DNA of 64,000 nucleotides, from positions 310,001 through 374,000 of the forward strand of contig CANLOU010000002.1 in assembly GCA_947492995.1 (NCBI GenBank). Reading direction: 5' to 3'. Shown piece after piece: positions 33,838 to 43,745 of the stretch; position 1 is the stretch's first letter, and every line of letters starts with the position of its first letter. This DNA is from an uncultured Litoreibacter sp. (GTDB taxonomy: Bacteria > Pseudomonadota > Alphaproteobacteria > Rhodobacterales > Rhodobacteraceae). A model generated the notes under the pieces. That model saw nothing but the letters and a program-made list of their open reading frames with translations, did no database searches and was not told the origin of the DNA. The translations under genes were made by a program, and so were the position numbers.

Positions 33838-34761
33838 TTAATTGGTCACGAAATAGGCGTCGTTAAAGCCAAGGCCTTTGACCTTCTTGAGCAAGGTCGC
33901 GCGCTCGGAACTGGTGCCTGCCGGCCCCACCAACACGCGGTAGAATTTCTTGCCTTGGCTCGATTGCTCTTTGACGATTGGCAACACGCCGGTGCCGCGA
34001 AGCGCAGTGGCGGTGTTGTCGGCGTTGGACTTGACCGAGAAGATGCCGATCTGGATGAACGGCTTGGTCAGGCTGGATGCTTGTTGCGGCTTGGGCGCAG
34101 CCGCCGGTTTCGGGGCGGCGGCCGGTTTTGGCGCTGGCGTCGCAGCGGCGGCGGTTGTGCTGCCATCCGCGCGGTCGATGGCTGCGGCTGCAGCCCCCAC
34201 AGGGTCAAGCGTGCTTGCCTCGATCTCGGTGGCGGGCGGCAAGGTGCTGTCAATCGCGTCGCCCGGCGCGGGCAATGGCACGTCGGGCTCAACAGAGATC
34301 GCTTCCTTGCGCAGTGCCACAACGCTGACCTTAACCGGGGCTCCGGCCAGCATGCCCAACTCGCCAGCCGCATCCGAGCTGACCTGCAGCTTTGGACCGG
34401 GATTGTCGCGTTCGCGCCGGAACAGTGCACCAATCACAAATTTGCCGTTTGCTTCGTTGCGGATGATGACCCGCTCGGGGTCCTTCACGCCGGGATAGGC
34501 AATCCACACGCCGCCAAGCGATGGGCGGCCATCCCACAGCGCGTTCTCATTGACGGAGAAAATTTCAGGGGCCTCAACATCACGCTCTCCGGCGGTTCCG
34601 GCAGCGCCGGATGCGGCGACCGAGGCCGTCTCGGCGGCTGGCTTCTTTTTCAGAAAGTCAAAATTCGGGCCTTGGCCGTCTTCGCAGCCTGCCAGAACCA
34701 GCGCCGCAGACAGCAGCAACGCGGTGCGCCCCGCATACAGCTTGTGACCTGCATTTGTCAT
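33838..34761 (-). CDS. SPOR-domain lipoprotein
   Basis: 307 residues. Lipoprotein signal with lipobox LVLAGC, a middle region rich in Ala, Pro and Lys with repeated AAPKP units (around residues 205-230), and a C-terminal SPOR domain of about 75 residues (KPFIQIGIFSVKSNADNTATALRGTG ... FYRVLVGP), which binds denuded glycan strands at the division site. It precedes dacC by 22 bases; both act on the cell wall. Not RlpA: the double-psi barrel is lacking. Confidence 0.88.
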   Translation of the reverse strand: MTNAGHKLYAGRTALLLSAALVLAGCEDGQGPNFDFLKKKPAAETASVAASGAAGTAGERDVEAPEIFSVNENALWDGRPSLGGVWIAYPGVKDPERVIIRNEANGKFVIGALFRRERDNPGPKLQVSSDAAGELGMLAGAPVKVSVVALRKEAISVEPDVPLPAPGDAIDSTLPPATEIEASTLDPVGAAAAAIDRADGSTTAAAATPAPKPAAAPKPAAAPKPQQASSLTKPFIQIGIFSVKSNADNTATALRGTGVLPIVKEQSSQGKKFYRVLVGPAGTSSERATLLKKVKGLGFNDAYFVTN

Positions 34762-34996
34762 TTAATTCGCCCCTCTTACCGTGCGTTCTTAACGCATCTT
34801 GTCCCGCTATTTTCGGCGGTTCGCCCGTACCCTTCGGGCCTTGAGGCCCTTGTCTTGATGGCACCTTACGGAATCGCGGTTGTTTTGCAAAGCCCAGCTG
34901 GGGCTGTTCGGCAAATTTTGGCCCGTTCATAGCCCGATCGTGATCGGCGCTTTCAGGCTTCCAGAATCGCGAAGCGGGCGCTAGACCGCGCTGGTC

Positions 34997-35086
34997 GGAG
35001 GAGTGGCAGAGTGGTTGAATGCACCGGTCTTGAAAACCGACGTAGGTGAAAGTCTACCGTGGGTTCGAATCCCACCTCCTCCGCCA
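34997..35086 (+). tRNA. tRNA-Ser (anticodon UGA)
   Basis: Acceptor GGAGGAG / CTCCTCC with discriminator G and encoded CCA (35084-35086), D arm GTGGCAGAGTGGTTGAATGC, anticodon loop CTTGAAA (anticodon TGA), a long variable arm, and T arm GTGGGTTCGAATCCCAC. No direct repeat of its 3' end is seen nearby, so no element is inserted here. Confidence 0.97.
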
Positions 35087-35203
35087 CCTCATGTCAGGGC
35101 AGGTTTTCAAAATTTGGCACGAGGGCCTGCGCCCCGGTCTGGGTGATGATCTCGGCCTGCAAGACGTTGTGTTGCAGGCCAAGGGCAGATGTTAAACGAT
35201 CCG

Positions 35204-35674
35204 TCAGCGCAGGTGGGCCCGCAGGAACCAAGCAAATTTTTCATGCTGCTGGCCGCGTGCGATGCACAGGTCTTCGGTCAGCGTGTCGCCATGTTCGGCG
35301 GCGGTTTCACCGCAGGCCGCGAGGGTTGAGGCCAGCGTTTCTTGGGCTTTTAGCATTGCTTCAAGCATCTCCTTTGCGGAGGCCCGACCAGGATGTTCGA
35401 CAACGCTCGATTTTTGCAGCATGCTGGCTAAACTGCCCTCGGCGTGACCATCCAGCGCCTTTATGCGCTCAGCCAAGTCATCTTGGGCGGCGAAATGGTC
35501 CTCGTAGATGGTCTGAAACAGGTCGTGCAGCGGCGCAAAGGCCATACCTGTCACGTTCCAGTGGAAATTCTGCGCCAACATCGTTGTGACGACGGTTTCA
35601 GCGATGGATTGGTTGAGGGCCTCAACAATTGCCGTAGAGGCGTCTTTCGAAAGAGTATGTGCGGTCTGTGTCAT
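35204..35674 (-). CDS. dps: Dps-family ferritin-like DNA-protection protein
   Basis: 156 residues. Forms a 12-subunit cage that oxidises iron with peroxide and shields DNA. Seen: the ferroxidase His and Asp in NFHWNVTGMAF ... FQTIYEDHFAAQDDLAERIKALDG, normal family length. Start at the ATG at 35674 after AGGGAT; a longer frame to 35746 lacks a ribosome site. A palindrome TTAGAATTATTCTAA lies about 100 bases upstream and matches the Irr box, so iron-dependent control is likely. Confidence 0.94.
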   Translation of the reverse strand: MTQTAHTLSKDASTAIVEALNQSIAETVVTTMLAQNFHWNVTGMAFAPLHDLFQTIYEDHFAAQDDLAERIKALDGHAEGSLASMLQKSSVVEHPGRASAKEMLEAMLKAQETLASTLAACGETAAEHGDTLTEDLCIARGQQHEKFAWFLRAHLR

Positions 35675-35993
35675 ACCTGATCCCTGCTGTTGTGGGTTTG
35701 GCCCGCGCAGACTGCCATGCGTCCTGCGGGTCTCAAAAGCAAACATAAGCGGCGAGAGGGATTTGCCAAGGGCAAATTAGAATTATTCTAAAGTGAGTGT
35801 AAATGGGTCACCAAATTGCACTTCAGAAGCAGACGGATTGATTGGAATGCGTCCCGTTTGTGTTTAGTCGACCCCGTGATATTCGGCAGAAATGCCGCAG
35901 TGCCGCATATTGTGCAGATGCAGCATTTACTGTAACTGTTAGCGCTATCATGTATGCCTGTGATGACGACATTAGCTAAGAAAGGATAAACCC
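35675..35993. other. Divergent intergenic region between dps and the DUF2934 gene
   Basis: Contains the Irr-type box at 35777-35791 and is AT-richer than the flanks. The forward gene has an AAGGA site just before 35994. No RNA gene or repeat is visible, and promoter boxes are not clear. Confidence 0.6.
35777..35791 (-). promoter_or_regulatory. Irr-type iron control element upstream of dps
   Basis: TTAGAATTATTCTAA: TTAGAA, three bases, TTCTAA, an exact fit to the alphaproteobacterial Irr (ICE) consensus TTAGAAnnnTTCTAA. It lies about 103 bases before the dps start. Irr is not in the window; the assignment is from the motif. Confidence 0.75.
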
Positions 35994-36245
35994 ATGGCAA
36001 ACAAGAACATCACCGACGGACAGATTCGCGAAGCGGCTTATTTGTTCTGGTTAAACGAGGGCCAGCCCGAGGGGCGCGACCAAGATCATTGGCTGCGCGC
36101 GGTGGATGCGCTGACAAAACCGGTCGCAAAAGCCAAGGCGGCAAAGCCAGTGGCCAAGAAGGCCAAAGCTGCAAAAGCACCGGCAAAGCGGGCCGCCAAA
36201 CCGAAAGCCAAACCCGCCACCAAGGCGAAGGCCGCATCGAAATAA
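35994..36245 (+). CDS. DUF2934 protein with lysine/alanine-rich tail
   Basis: 83 residues. The N-terminal about 40 residues (TDGQIREAAYLFWLNEGQPEGRDQDHWLRAVDAL) are the DUF2934 domain; the rest is repeats of AKA/KPA/AAK type like a histone H1 tail, strongly basic, and should bind nucleic acid. AAGGA before the ATG. The domain's function is not known; DNA or RNA binding is inference from the tail. Divergent from dps, with which it may share stationary-phase or stress control. Confidence 0.85.
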   Translation: MANKNITDGQIREAAYLFWLNEGQPEGRDQDHWLRAVDALTKPVAKAKAAKPVAKKAKAAKAPAKRAAKPKAKPATKAKAASK

Positions 36246-36259
36246 GGCCCCCCAATTTC

Positions 36260-36287
36260 TTGACCTTACGTCATGACGCCATATCGT
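36260..36287 (+). promoter_or_regulatory. Candidate sigma-70 promoter of the glycogen operon
   Basis: TTGACC (36260-36265), a 16-base spacer, TATCGT (36282-36287), 83 bases before the chosen glgP start. It is the best match in the gap, but the -10 is only moderate. Confidence 0.4.
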
Positions 36288-36369
36288 CATCGGCTAGGGT
36301 TGGTAAAGCGCATGGCGGTCTGACACAGTGGCCGCCACAGAACTCAAAACAGGCCATTGGTCTAAACGG

Positions 36370-38775
36370 ATGAATGAAGACATGACTTCTCAGGACCATA
36401 ATTTTGTGACGGCGGAAAGCCTGAGCAAAGAGATCGCGCGGCACCTTAAACTGTCCATCGGCAAGGACCCCGAACATGCGAGCCTTTATGATTGGCGCAT
36501 GTCGCTGTCGCTGGCGTTGCGGGACAAAGTGGTTGAGCCTTGGTTCAACTCTACCCGGAAGACATATGAGGGCAAGCATAAGCGGGTCTACTACCTGTCC
36601 ATGGAGTTTCTGATTGGCCGCCTGATTGAGGATGTGACCATCAACCTCGATATTGAGGGCGTCGCGATTGAGGCGATGAAGGCGCTGGGGCAGGACTACA
36701 GCCTGGTGGTGGCTGACGAGCCTGACGCCGCTTTGGGCAATGGCGGGCTGGGCCGGTTGGCTGCCTGTTTCATGGACAGCTTGGCGACTTTGAAAATTCC
36801 GGCTTATGGCTACGGCATTCGCTACGAGCACGGCCTGTTCGAGCAACATTTTCAGGATGGCCAGCAGACCGAGTCTGCTGAGGGCTGGCTTGCCCAACGC
36901 CATGCCTGGGAATTTGAGCGCCCGGAGGTTGCCTACAACATCCACTTTGGCGGCTATGTCAGCGAGGAGGGGGGCAAAGCACATTGGCATCCGTCCGAGA
37001 CCGTGTTGGCATCTGCCTACGACACGCCGGTTGTCGGCTGGAAAGGGCAATGGGTGAACACCTTGCGGCTTTGGGCGGCCAAGCCGGTGAAGTTGTTCGA
37101 CCTCGAAAGTTTCAACCGTGGCGATTACGTGGGGGCCAACGCGCCGGAGCGTCTGGCGCGCACCATCTCCCGCGTTCTCTACCCGGATGACACCACCCAA
37201 GGCGGCAAAGAGCTACGGCTGAAGCAGGAATACTTCTTCACCTCCGCGTCCCTGAAGGACCTGCTGCGCAGGTTCCTGTCCGAGGGCCACAAGATCGAAG
37301 AGCTGCACGACCACGTGGCCATTCAGCTCAACGACACCCACCCCGCGATTGCTGGCCCCGAGCTGGTCCGGCTGCTGGCCGACAAGCACGGCTTTGACAT
37401 CGACGCGGCCATCGACATGGCGCGCAAATGCCTTGGCTACACCAACCACACCCTGCTGCCCGAGGCTTTGGAGCGGTGGCCCGAGGATTTGTTCGCCCGC
37501 ATTTTGCCGCGCCACCATCGTATCATCGAATTGATTCAGGAACGCCATGTGCAGGCGACCGGGTCCGATGTGCGGATCATCGAGCATGGCAACGTCAAAA
37601 TGGGCGAACTGGCTTTTGTGATGGCCCACAGCGTCAACGGCGTGTCGGCGTTGCATTCCGATCTGGTGAAGGAGACCGTCTTTGCCGATCTGAACAAAGC
37701 GTACCCGAAACGCATCCTCAACCAAACCAACGGCATCACGCCGCGCCGCTGGCTCTATTCATGCAACCCGCCGCTGCGCGACCTGATAAACGACACTATC
37801 GGCACCGGCTGGCAGGTGGATCTGGACAGGTTGCAGGACCTGAACGCCCATTTGGATGATGCCGCGTTCCAGCAGGCATTCCGCAACGCCAAAACGGCCA
37901 ACAAGGATCGGCTCGCGGCTTGGCTGAAAGAACGCAACGGCGTGTCGCTGGACACCTCTGCGATGTTCGACATCCAGATCAAGCGCATCCACGAATACAA
38001 GCGCCAGCACATGAATATCTTGGAGACCATCGCGCTTTGGAACGATATTCGTGACAACCCCAATGGCGACTGGACGCCGCGCGTCAAAATCTTTGGCGGC
38101 AAGGCGGCGCCGGGCTACCAACTGGCCAAATCCATCATCCGGCTGATTAATGACGTTGCCGCGACCATCAACACCGACCCCGTTACGCGGGACTATCTGC
38201 AGGTGGTCTACCCTGAGAACTACAACGTCTCTATGGCCGAGATACTGATCCCCGCCTCCGACCTGTCCGAGCAAATCTCGACCGCAGGCAAAGAGGCGTC
38301 GGGCACCGGAAACATGAAGCTTTCGCTCAATGGCAGCCCGACCATCGGCACGCTAGACGGGGCAAATGTCGAAATTCGCGAGCATGTGGGCGCTGACAAT
38401 TTCTTCCTGTTCGGACTGACCGCCGCCGAGGCCGACGCCAAACGGGGCGAGCACGGCTATTCCAGACGTGCGATCGAGGCCAGCCCACGGCTGTCGCGGG
38501 TGCTTGGCCAGATTGCCGGCGGCGTGTTTTCGAACGGCGACCACTACCGATATTCGGACATTTTGCACAACCTCTACGAGCATGACTATTTCTTAGTCAG
38601 CTGCGATTTTGACGAATACTTTGCAAAACAGCGTGAAGTTGATGCAGTATATCAAGACGTTAGTCGCTGGACCCGAATGGCAGCGGCAAACACGGCGGGC
38701 ATGGGGTGGTTTTCATCAGACAGAACAATCCGCAGCTATGCTGACGAAATCTGGGGAGCCAGTTCGGTGAGCTAA
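36370..38775 (+). CDS. glgP: Glycogen phosphorylase
   Basis: About 801 residues. Releases glucose-1-phosphate from glycogen ends with phosphate, using pyridoxal phosphate. Seen: YYLSMEFLIGRLIEDVTINL, GNGGLGRLAACFMDSLATL, HLNDTHP-type QLNDTHPAIAGPEL, KIFGGKAAPGYQLAKSI and the PLP-lysine block ASGTGNMKLSLNG. The frame runs back to a GTG at 36328; I chose the ATG at 36370 (MNEDMTSQDHN), with another ATG at 36382; no start has a clear ribosome site. First gene of a seven-gene operon; glgB starts 26 bases later. Confidence 0.93.
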   Translation: MNEDMTSQDHNFVTAESLSKEIARHLKLSIGKDPEHASLYDWRMSLSLALRDKVVEPWFNSTRKTYEGKHKRVYYLSMEFLIGRLIEDVTINLDIEGVAIEAMKALGQDYSLVVADEPDAALGNGGLGRLAACFMDSLATLKIPAYGYGIRYEHGLFEQHFQDGQQTESAEGWLAQRHAWEFERPEVAYNIHFGGYVSEEGGKAHWHPSETVLASAYDTPVVGWKGQWVNTLRLWAAKPVKLFDLESFNRGDYVGANAPERLARTISRVLYPDDTTQGGKELRLKQEYFFTSASLKDLLRRFLSEGHKIEELHDHVAIQLNDTHPAIAGPELVRLLADKHGFDIDAAIDMARKCLGYTNHTLLPEALERWPEDLFARILPRHHRIIELIQERHVQATGSDVRIIEHGNVKMGELAFVMAHSVNGVSALHSDLVKETVFADLNKAYPKRILNQTNGITPRRWLYSCNPPLRDLINDTIGTGWQVDLDRLQDLNAHLDDAAFQQAFRNAKTANKDRLAAWLKERNGVSLDTSAMFDIQIKRIHEYKRQHMNILETIALWNDIRDNPNGDWTPRVKIFGGKAAPGYQLAKSIIRLINDVAATINTDPVTRDYLQVVYPENYNVSMAEILIPASDLSEQISTAGKEASGTGNMKLSLNGSPTIGTLDGANVEIREHVGADNFFLFGLTAAEADAKRGEHGYSRRAIEASPRLSRVLGQIAGGVFSNGDHYRYSDILHNLYEHDYFLVSCDFDEYFAKQREVDAVYQDVSRWTRMAAANTAGMGWFSSDRTIRSYADEIWGASSVS

Positions 38776-38801
38776 GCGGTCTTGACGGACCAAGGGAAGG
38801 G

Positions 38802-41003
38802 ATGACCAACGTGATACACGACGAAGATGCGGGGCGGATCACGTCCGGCAGGCACTCTGATCCCTTTTCGGTCTTGGGCCAGCACGTCGTTGATGGGCAG
38901 CTTTGTGTGCGGTCGTTTTACCCGGACGCAGATGCCGTCGAGGTGTTGGACGCCAAAACCGGTCGGAAGGTCTTGTCGTTGGACCATGTCGGCAATGGCT
39001 TGTTTGCGGGCATAGCTGCCCGTCGCAAAAAGCCGTTTGCGTATCGATTGCGCATCACCAAGGACACGCATGTCTGGGAGGCCGACGATCCTTATCGGTT
39101 CGGCCCTGTGCTTGGTGAGTTGGACGAGCATCTGATCGCCGAGGGCGCCCATCTTGACCTGTGGAAGGTTCTGGGTGCGCATGTGATGACGCATGAAGCT
39201 GTGGCCGGCACGCATTTTGCGGTCTGGGCCCCGAACGCGCAGCGCGTGTCGGTGGTTGGCGACTTCAACGGCTGGGACGGACGCCGCAACCCAATGCGCC
39301 AGCGCGGCGCAACCGGGGTTTGGGAAGTGTTCATGCCGGGCCTTGGCGAGGGCGAGGCCTATAAATACGAATTGATTGGCCAGTCCGGCAACCTGCTGCC
39401 CCAAAAGGCCGACCCGTTCGGGTTTGGCGCGGAACACCCGCCAAAAACCGCCTCTGTGGTGCGCGATCTGGGCGGCCATAAATGGTCCGACAAAAAATGG
39501 ATGAACAAGCGCGAGGCGCTGCATCGCATTGATAAACCGATCTCCGTCTACGAGGTGCATCTGGGCTCGTGGCGGCGCGTGCCGGAAGAAGGCAACCGCC
39601 CGCTGTCCTACCTTGAACATGCCGAACAATTGGTCAGCTACGCCAAAGACATGGGCTTCACCCATATCGAGCTGATGCCGGTGTCGGAATTTCCCTTTGA
39701 TGGCTCGTGGGGGTATCAGCCCGTTGGCCTGTATGCGCCGACCATCCGCCACGGCACGCTGAAGGAATTCCGCGCCTTTGTAGAAGCCTGCCACGCCGCC
39801 GATATTGGTCTGATCCTTGACTGGGTGCCCGGCCATTTCCCCGAGGATCAGCATGGGCTGGGCCAATTTGATGGCACCCCACTTTACGAGCACGCGGACC
39901 GCAAGGAAGGGTTTCACCCCGACTGGAACACGCTGGTCTACAATTACGGCCGCTCCGAAGTGTCGAATTACCTGGTGGCCAACGCGCTCTATTGGTTGCG
40001 CGAGCATCATATTGACGGGCTGCGCGTCGATGCGGTGGCGTCGATGCTGTACCGCGACTACTCGCGCAAAGACGGCGAATGGATCCCCAACAAGGACGGT
40101 GGCCGCGAAAATCTGGAGGCGATCGACTTCCTGCGCCGCACCAACACCGTCGCTTACGGCGAAATGCCGGGTATCGTGACCATTGCCGAGGAATCCACCG
40201 CCTTTCCGGGCGTCAGCGCGCCCGTCGATCACAGCGGGCTGGGCTTCGGGTTCAAGTGGAACATGGGCTGGATGAATGACACTCTGTCCTACATCGAAGA
40301 GGACCCGATCCACCGCAAATACCATCACCACAAGATGACTTTTGGCATCCACTACGCGTTCTCCGAGAACTTCGTGCTGCCGATCAGCCATGACGAAGTG
40401 GTGCATGGCAAAGGCTCGATGATCGACAAGATGCCTGGCTCGGGTGACGAGAAATTCGCCAACCTTCGGGCCTACTACGGCTTCATGTGGGGCCATCCTG
40501 GCAAGAAGCTGCTGTTTATGGGCTGCGAGTTTGCGCAAGGCGTCGAGTGGAACCACAACGCCAGCCTGGATTGGCACCTGACCGATCACCCGCAGCATGG
40601 TGGCGTGCAAAACCTTGTGCGCGATTTGAACAAATTGTTTGGGGCGACGCCCGCGTTGCACCAGCTTGATTGCAAGCCCGAAGGGTTTGAATGGATCGAG
40701 GACGGCGCGGCGGAGGAATCGATTTTTGCGTGGCTGCGCAAGGGCAAAGAAGGGGCGGCGCCGGTTCTGGTGGTCAGCAACTTTACCCCTGTGGAAAGAT
40801 CGGCGCGGCGCATTGGCGTGCCGCAGGCCGGGCGTTGGGTCGAAAAGCTCAACACCGATGCGAAACGCTATGGCGGGATGGACCGTGGAAATATGGGGCA
40901 TCTCGACAGCGAGCAGGTCGCGGCGTCGGGCAGGGCACATTCCCTGCTGATGACGATACCGCCACTGAGCACGCTGTTTTTTGAATTGGACGGGGGGAGC
41001 TGA
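38802..41003 (+). CDS. glgB: 1,4-alpha-glucan branching enzyme
   Basis: 733 residues, normal length. Makes alpha-1,6 branches in glycogen. N-terminal domain and CBM48 (about 20-220, [26 protein letters not shown]), then the GH13 barrel: [41 protein letters not shown] (nucleophile Asp), EEST (acid Glu in [11 protein letters not shown]) and [14 protein letters not shown]-terminal all-beta domain ends LSTLFFELD. Second gene of the glg operon. Confidence 0.97.
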   Translation: MTNVIHDEDAGRITSGRHSDPFSVLGQHVVDGQLCVRSFYPDADAVEVLDAKTGRKVLSLDHVGNGLFAGIAARRKKPFAYRLRITKDTHVWEADDPYRFGPVLGELDEHLIAEGAHLDLWKVLGAHVMTHEAVAGTHFAVWAPNAQRVSVVGDFNGWDGRRNPMRQRGATGVWEVFMPGLGEGEAYKYELIGQSGNLLPQKADPFGFGAEHPPKTASVVRDLGGHKWSDKKWMNKREALHRIDKPISVYEVHLGSWRRVPEEGNRPLSYLEHAEQLVSYAKDMGFTHIELMPVSEFPFDGSWGYQPVGLYAPTIRHGTLKEFRAFVEACHAADIGLILDWVPGHFPEDQHGLGQFDGTPLYEHADRKEGFHPDWNTLVYNYGRSEVSNYLVANALYWLREHHIDGLRVDAVASMLYRDYSRKDGEWIPNKDGGRENLEAIDFLRRTNTVAYGEMPGIVTIAEESTAFPGVSAPVDHSGLGFGFKWNMGWMNDTLSYIEEDPIHRKYHHHKMTFGIHYAFSENFVLPISHDEVVHGKGSMIDKMPGSGDEKFANLRAYYGFMWGHPGKKLLFMGCEFAQGVEWNHNASLDWHLTDHPQHGGVQNLVRDLNKLFGATPALHQLDCKPEGFEWIEDGAAEESIFAWLRKGKEGAAPVLVVSNFTPVERSARRIGVPQAGRWVEKLNTDAKRYGGMDRGNMGHLDSEQVAASGRAHSLLMTIPPLSTLFFELDGGS

Positions 41004-41038
41004 CCCACCACAAGATGACGGAATTGGGAGGAAAAGAT

Positions 41039-42298
41039 ATGGACACTGAATCAACACGGCTCGCGCAGCAAACCATGGCATTCGTGCTGGCGGGGGGGCG
41101 CGGCAGCAGGCTTTACGAGCTGACGGATCTTCGCGCCAAGCCAGCGATGTATTTCGGCGGCAAAAGCAGGATTATCGACTTTGCCCTATCCAACGCCGTG
41201 AATTCCGGCATCCGCCGCATCGGGGTGGCCACGCAATACAAGGCCCATTCGCTGATCCGCCACCTGCAACGTGGTTGGAGCTTCTTTCGCGCGGAACGCA
41301 ATGAAAGCCTCGACATCCTGCCCGCCTCGCAGCAGCTCGATAACGAGAACTGGTACAAGGGCACGGCCGATGCCGTTACCCAAAACATTGGCATCATCCG
41401 CGGCTATGGCCCGAAATACATCATTATTCTGGCGGGTGACCACATCTACAAGCAAGACTACTCGCTCATGGTCAAGCACCATGTCGAAAGCGGCGCGGAT
41501 GTCACCGTCGGCTGCATCGAGGTCCCGCGTATGGAGGCCAAAGGCTTTGGCGTCATGAAGGTCGATGACACCGACCGCATCCTCGATTTCGTCGAAAAGC
41601 CCGCCGATCCGCCAGCGATGCCGGGCCATCCCGACATGGCGTTGGCGAGCATGGGGATTTACGTTTTTGAAACCGAATACCTGTGCAACCTGCTTCAAGA
41701 GGACGCCAAAGATCCCAATTCCAGCCATGATTTCGGTGGTGACATCATCCCCGACATCGTCAAGGCAGGCACAGCGATTGCGCATCCGTTCAGCCGCTCC
41801 TGCGTGCGGTCGGGGCTGGAGGAAAAGCCCTATTGGCGCGATGTGGGGACAGTGGATGCGTTCTGGCAGGCCAATGTCGACCTGACGGATTTCAATCCTG
41901 AGCTGGACCTTTACGACAATTCCTGGCCGATCTGGACGTATTCGGAGCTGACCGCACCGGCAAAATTCATCCACAACGAAAAGGGCCGCCGCGGTCATGC
42001 GGTGTCGTCGATGGTGTCGGGGGGCTGCATCGTGTCAGGCTCGACGCTGGACCGGTGCTTCCTGTTCACGGGGGTGCGGACGCACTCTTACTCGCAGCTC
42101 GAAGGCGTGGTCGCGATGCCCTATGCCGAAATCAACCGCAAGGCGCGGCTGACCAATGTGGTGCTGGACCGGGGCGTGGTTATCCCCGAAGGGCTGGTCG
42201 TAGGCGAAAACGTCAAGGACGACAAGGAGCGGTTCCGGCGCACAGACAGCGGCATCTGCTTGATAACCCAACCCATGATCGACGCGCTGGATAGCTAA
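41039..42298 (+). CDS. glgC: Glucose-1-phosphate adenylyltransferase
   Basis: 419 residues. Makes ADP-glucose, the committed and allosterically controlled step of glycogen synthesis. Seen: [40 protein letters not shown] at the N terminus, [24 protein letters not shown], the EKP loop, and a C-terminal beta-helix part. The ATG at 41039 follows GGGAGG; an earlier ATG at 41015 is not well placed. One base before glgA. Confidence 0.97.
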   Translation: MDTESTRLAQQTMAFVLAGGRGSRLYELTDLRAKPAMYFGGKSRIIDFALSNAVNSGIRRIGVATQYKAHSLIRHLQRGWSFFRAERNESLDILPASQQLDNENWYKGTADAVTQNIGIIRGYGPKYIIILAGDHIYKQDYSLMVKHHVESGADVTVGCIEVPRMEAKGFGVMKVDDTDRILDFVEKPADPPAMPGHPDMALASMGIYVFETEYLCNLLQEDAKDPNSSHDFGGDIIPDIVKAGTAIAHPFSRSCVRSGLEEKPYWRDVGTVDAFWQANVDLTDFNPELDLYDNSWPIWTYSELTAPAKFIHNEKGRRGHAVSSMVSGGCIVSGSTLDRCFLFTGVRTHSYSQLEGVVAMPYAEINRKARLTNVVLDRGVVIPEGLVVGENVKDDKERFRRTDSGICLITQPMIDALDS

Positions 42299-42299
42299 C

Positions 42300-43736
42300 A
42301 TGAACCTTCTGTTCGTGGCCTCTGAATGCACGCCCTTTGTCAAAACGGGCGGGCTGGCCGACGTTATCGGCGCGGTCCCCAAGGCGCTTGCCGCACTTGG
42401 CGTCAGCGTGCGGGTGCTTATTCCGTCCTACCCGGAATTGGCCTCCGTCTTGGGCTCCGGCAAAGAGGTGATGGGCTTCGACGACCTGTTTGGCGGCCCA
42501 GCGCGCCTCGTTTCTGCCAAGGCAGAGGGGCTGGAGCTGGTGTTGCTGGATGCGCCGCACCTGTTTGATCGGGTCGGTAACATCTATCTTGGACCAGACG
42601 GGCAGGACTGGCCCGACAATGATCTGCGCTTCGCCGCCCTGTCTTATGCCGGTGCGCAAATTGGGCTTGGGCTGCTGGGCGGCTGGACGCCCGACGTTAT
42701 CAACGCACATGACTGGCAGGCGGGGCTTGTGCCCGCCTACCTTGCGCAACATGACGGCCCGGTGCCGCCGGTTGTCACGACTATTCACAACATTGCATTC
42801 CAGGGCGTGTTCGACGCCACGCGCCTGTCGGCGCTGCGTCTGAACGCCGACCAATTCACCACCCAAGGTGTTGAATACTATGGAAAGGTCAGCTTTCTGA
42901 AGGCGGCGCTCGCGTTGTCGCAAAAGATCACAACGGTCAGCCCGACCTATGCGGCAGAGCTGATGCTGCCCGAGTTCGGAATGGGGCTGGACGGGCTGCT
43001 GCGGGAACGTCAGGCGGACCTGCATGGCATCCTCAACGGCATTGATCTGGACGTCTGGGACCCCGAAACCGACCCGGCGCTGGTGGCCCCGTATTCGGCC
43101 CGCAGCCCGAAGGGCAAAGCGCGCAATCGCAGCGAGATCGAGGGGCGGTTCGGCCTGACGCCGGGCGAGGGGCCCTTGTTCTGCGTTATCAGCCGGATGA
43201 CGTCCCAAAAAGGGCTGGATCTGCTGCTGGACTGCCTGCCCGCGCTGGTCGGCCAAGGTGGCAAACTGGCGGTGCTGGGCTCGGGCGACCGAGACCTTGA
43301 ACGCGCATATGTAAAAGCGTCGACGCAATATGCGGGCGCGGTCGGGACCATCATCGGATATGACGAGGACCTGTCGCACCTGATGCAAGCCGGCAGCGAC
43401 GCAATTCTGATCCCGTCACGGTTCGAGCCATGCGGCCTGACCCAGCTTTACGGGCTGCGCTATGGCACCTTGCCGGTGGTGGCGCGCACCGGTGGGCTGG
43501 CAGACACGGTCATTGACGCAAATGATGCGGCCCTTGCGGCCGACTGCGCCACCGGGTTCCAATTCGCGCCAATCAACGCCACGATGCTGGGCAACGCGAT
43601 TTCGCGGGCCTGCGCGGTCCATGCGCAGCCAAAATTATGGGCCGCCATGATGCGCCGCGCCATGCGCCATCCCGTCGGGTGGGATGTGTCTGCGAAGGCG
43701 TATCTCGACGTCTACCAAGCCGTACAAAAAGGTTAA
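42300..43736 (+). CDS. glgA: Glycogen synthase (ADP-glucose type)
   Basis: 478 residues. GT5 enzyme that adds glucose from ADP-glucose to glycogen. Seen: the N-terminal KTGGLADVIGAVPKAL, TIHNIAFQGVFD, ILNGIDLDVWDPETD, and the C-terminal IPSRFEPCGLTQLYGLRYGTLPVVARTGGLADTV with the catalytic Glu. Lies one base after glgC and nine before glgX. Confidence 0.97.
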   Translation: MNLLFVASECTPFVKTGGLADVIGAVPKALAALGVSVRVLIPSYPELASVLGSGKEVMGFDDLFGGPARLVSAKAEGLELVLLDAPHLFDRVGNIYLGPDGQDWPDNDLRFAALSYAGAQIGLGLLGGWTPDVINAHDWQAGLVPAYLAQHDGPVPPVVTTIHNIAFQGVFDATRLSALRLNADQFTTQGVEYYGKVSFLKAALALSQKITTVSPTYAAELMLPEFGMGLDGLLRERQADLHGILNGIDLDVWDPETDPALVAPYSARSPKGKARNRSEIEGRFGLTPGEGPLFCVISRMTSQKGLDLLLDCLPALVGQGGKLAVLGSGDRDLERAYVKASTQYAGAVGTIIGYDEDLSHLMQAGSDAILIPSRFEPCGLTQLYGLRYGTLPVVARTGGLADTVIDANDAALAADCATGFQFAPINATMLGNAISRACAVHAQPKLWAAMMRRAMRHPVGWDVSAKAYLDVYQAVQKG

Positions 43737-43745
43737 TCGGGTCAC

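Noticed and set aside
34997-35086. tRNA-Ser as a second integration site
   Set aside because: No repeat of its 3' end and no integrase nearby; only housekeeping genes flank it.
38772-41081. Reverse open frame of 769 codons
   Set aside because: Entirely opposite glgB, which has all GH13 motifs; the reverse product has no known domain.
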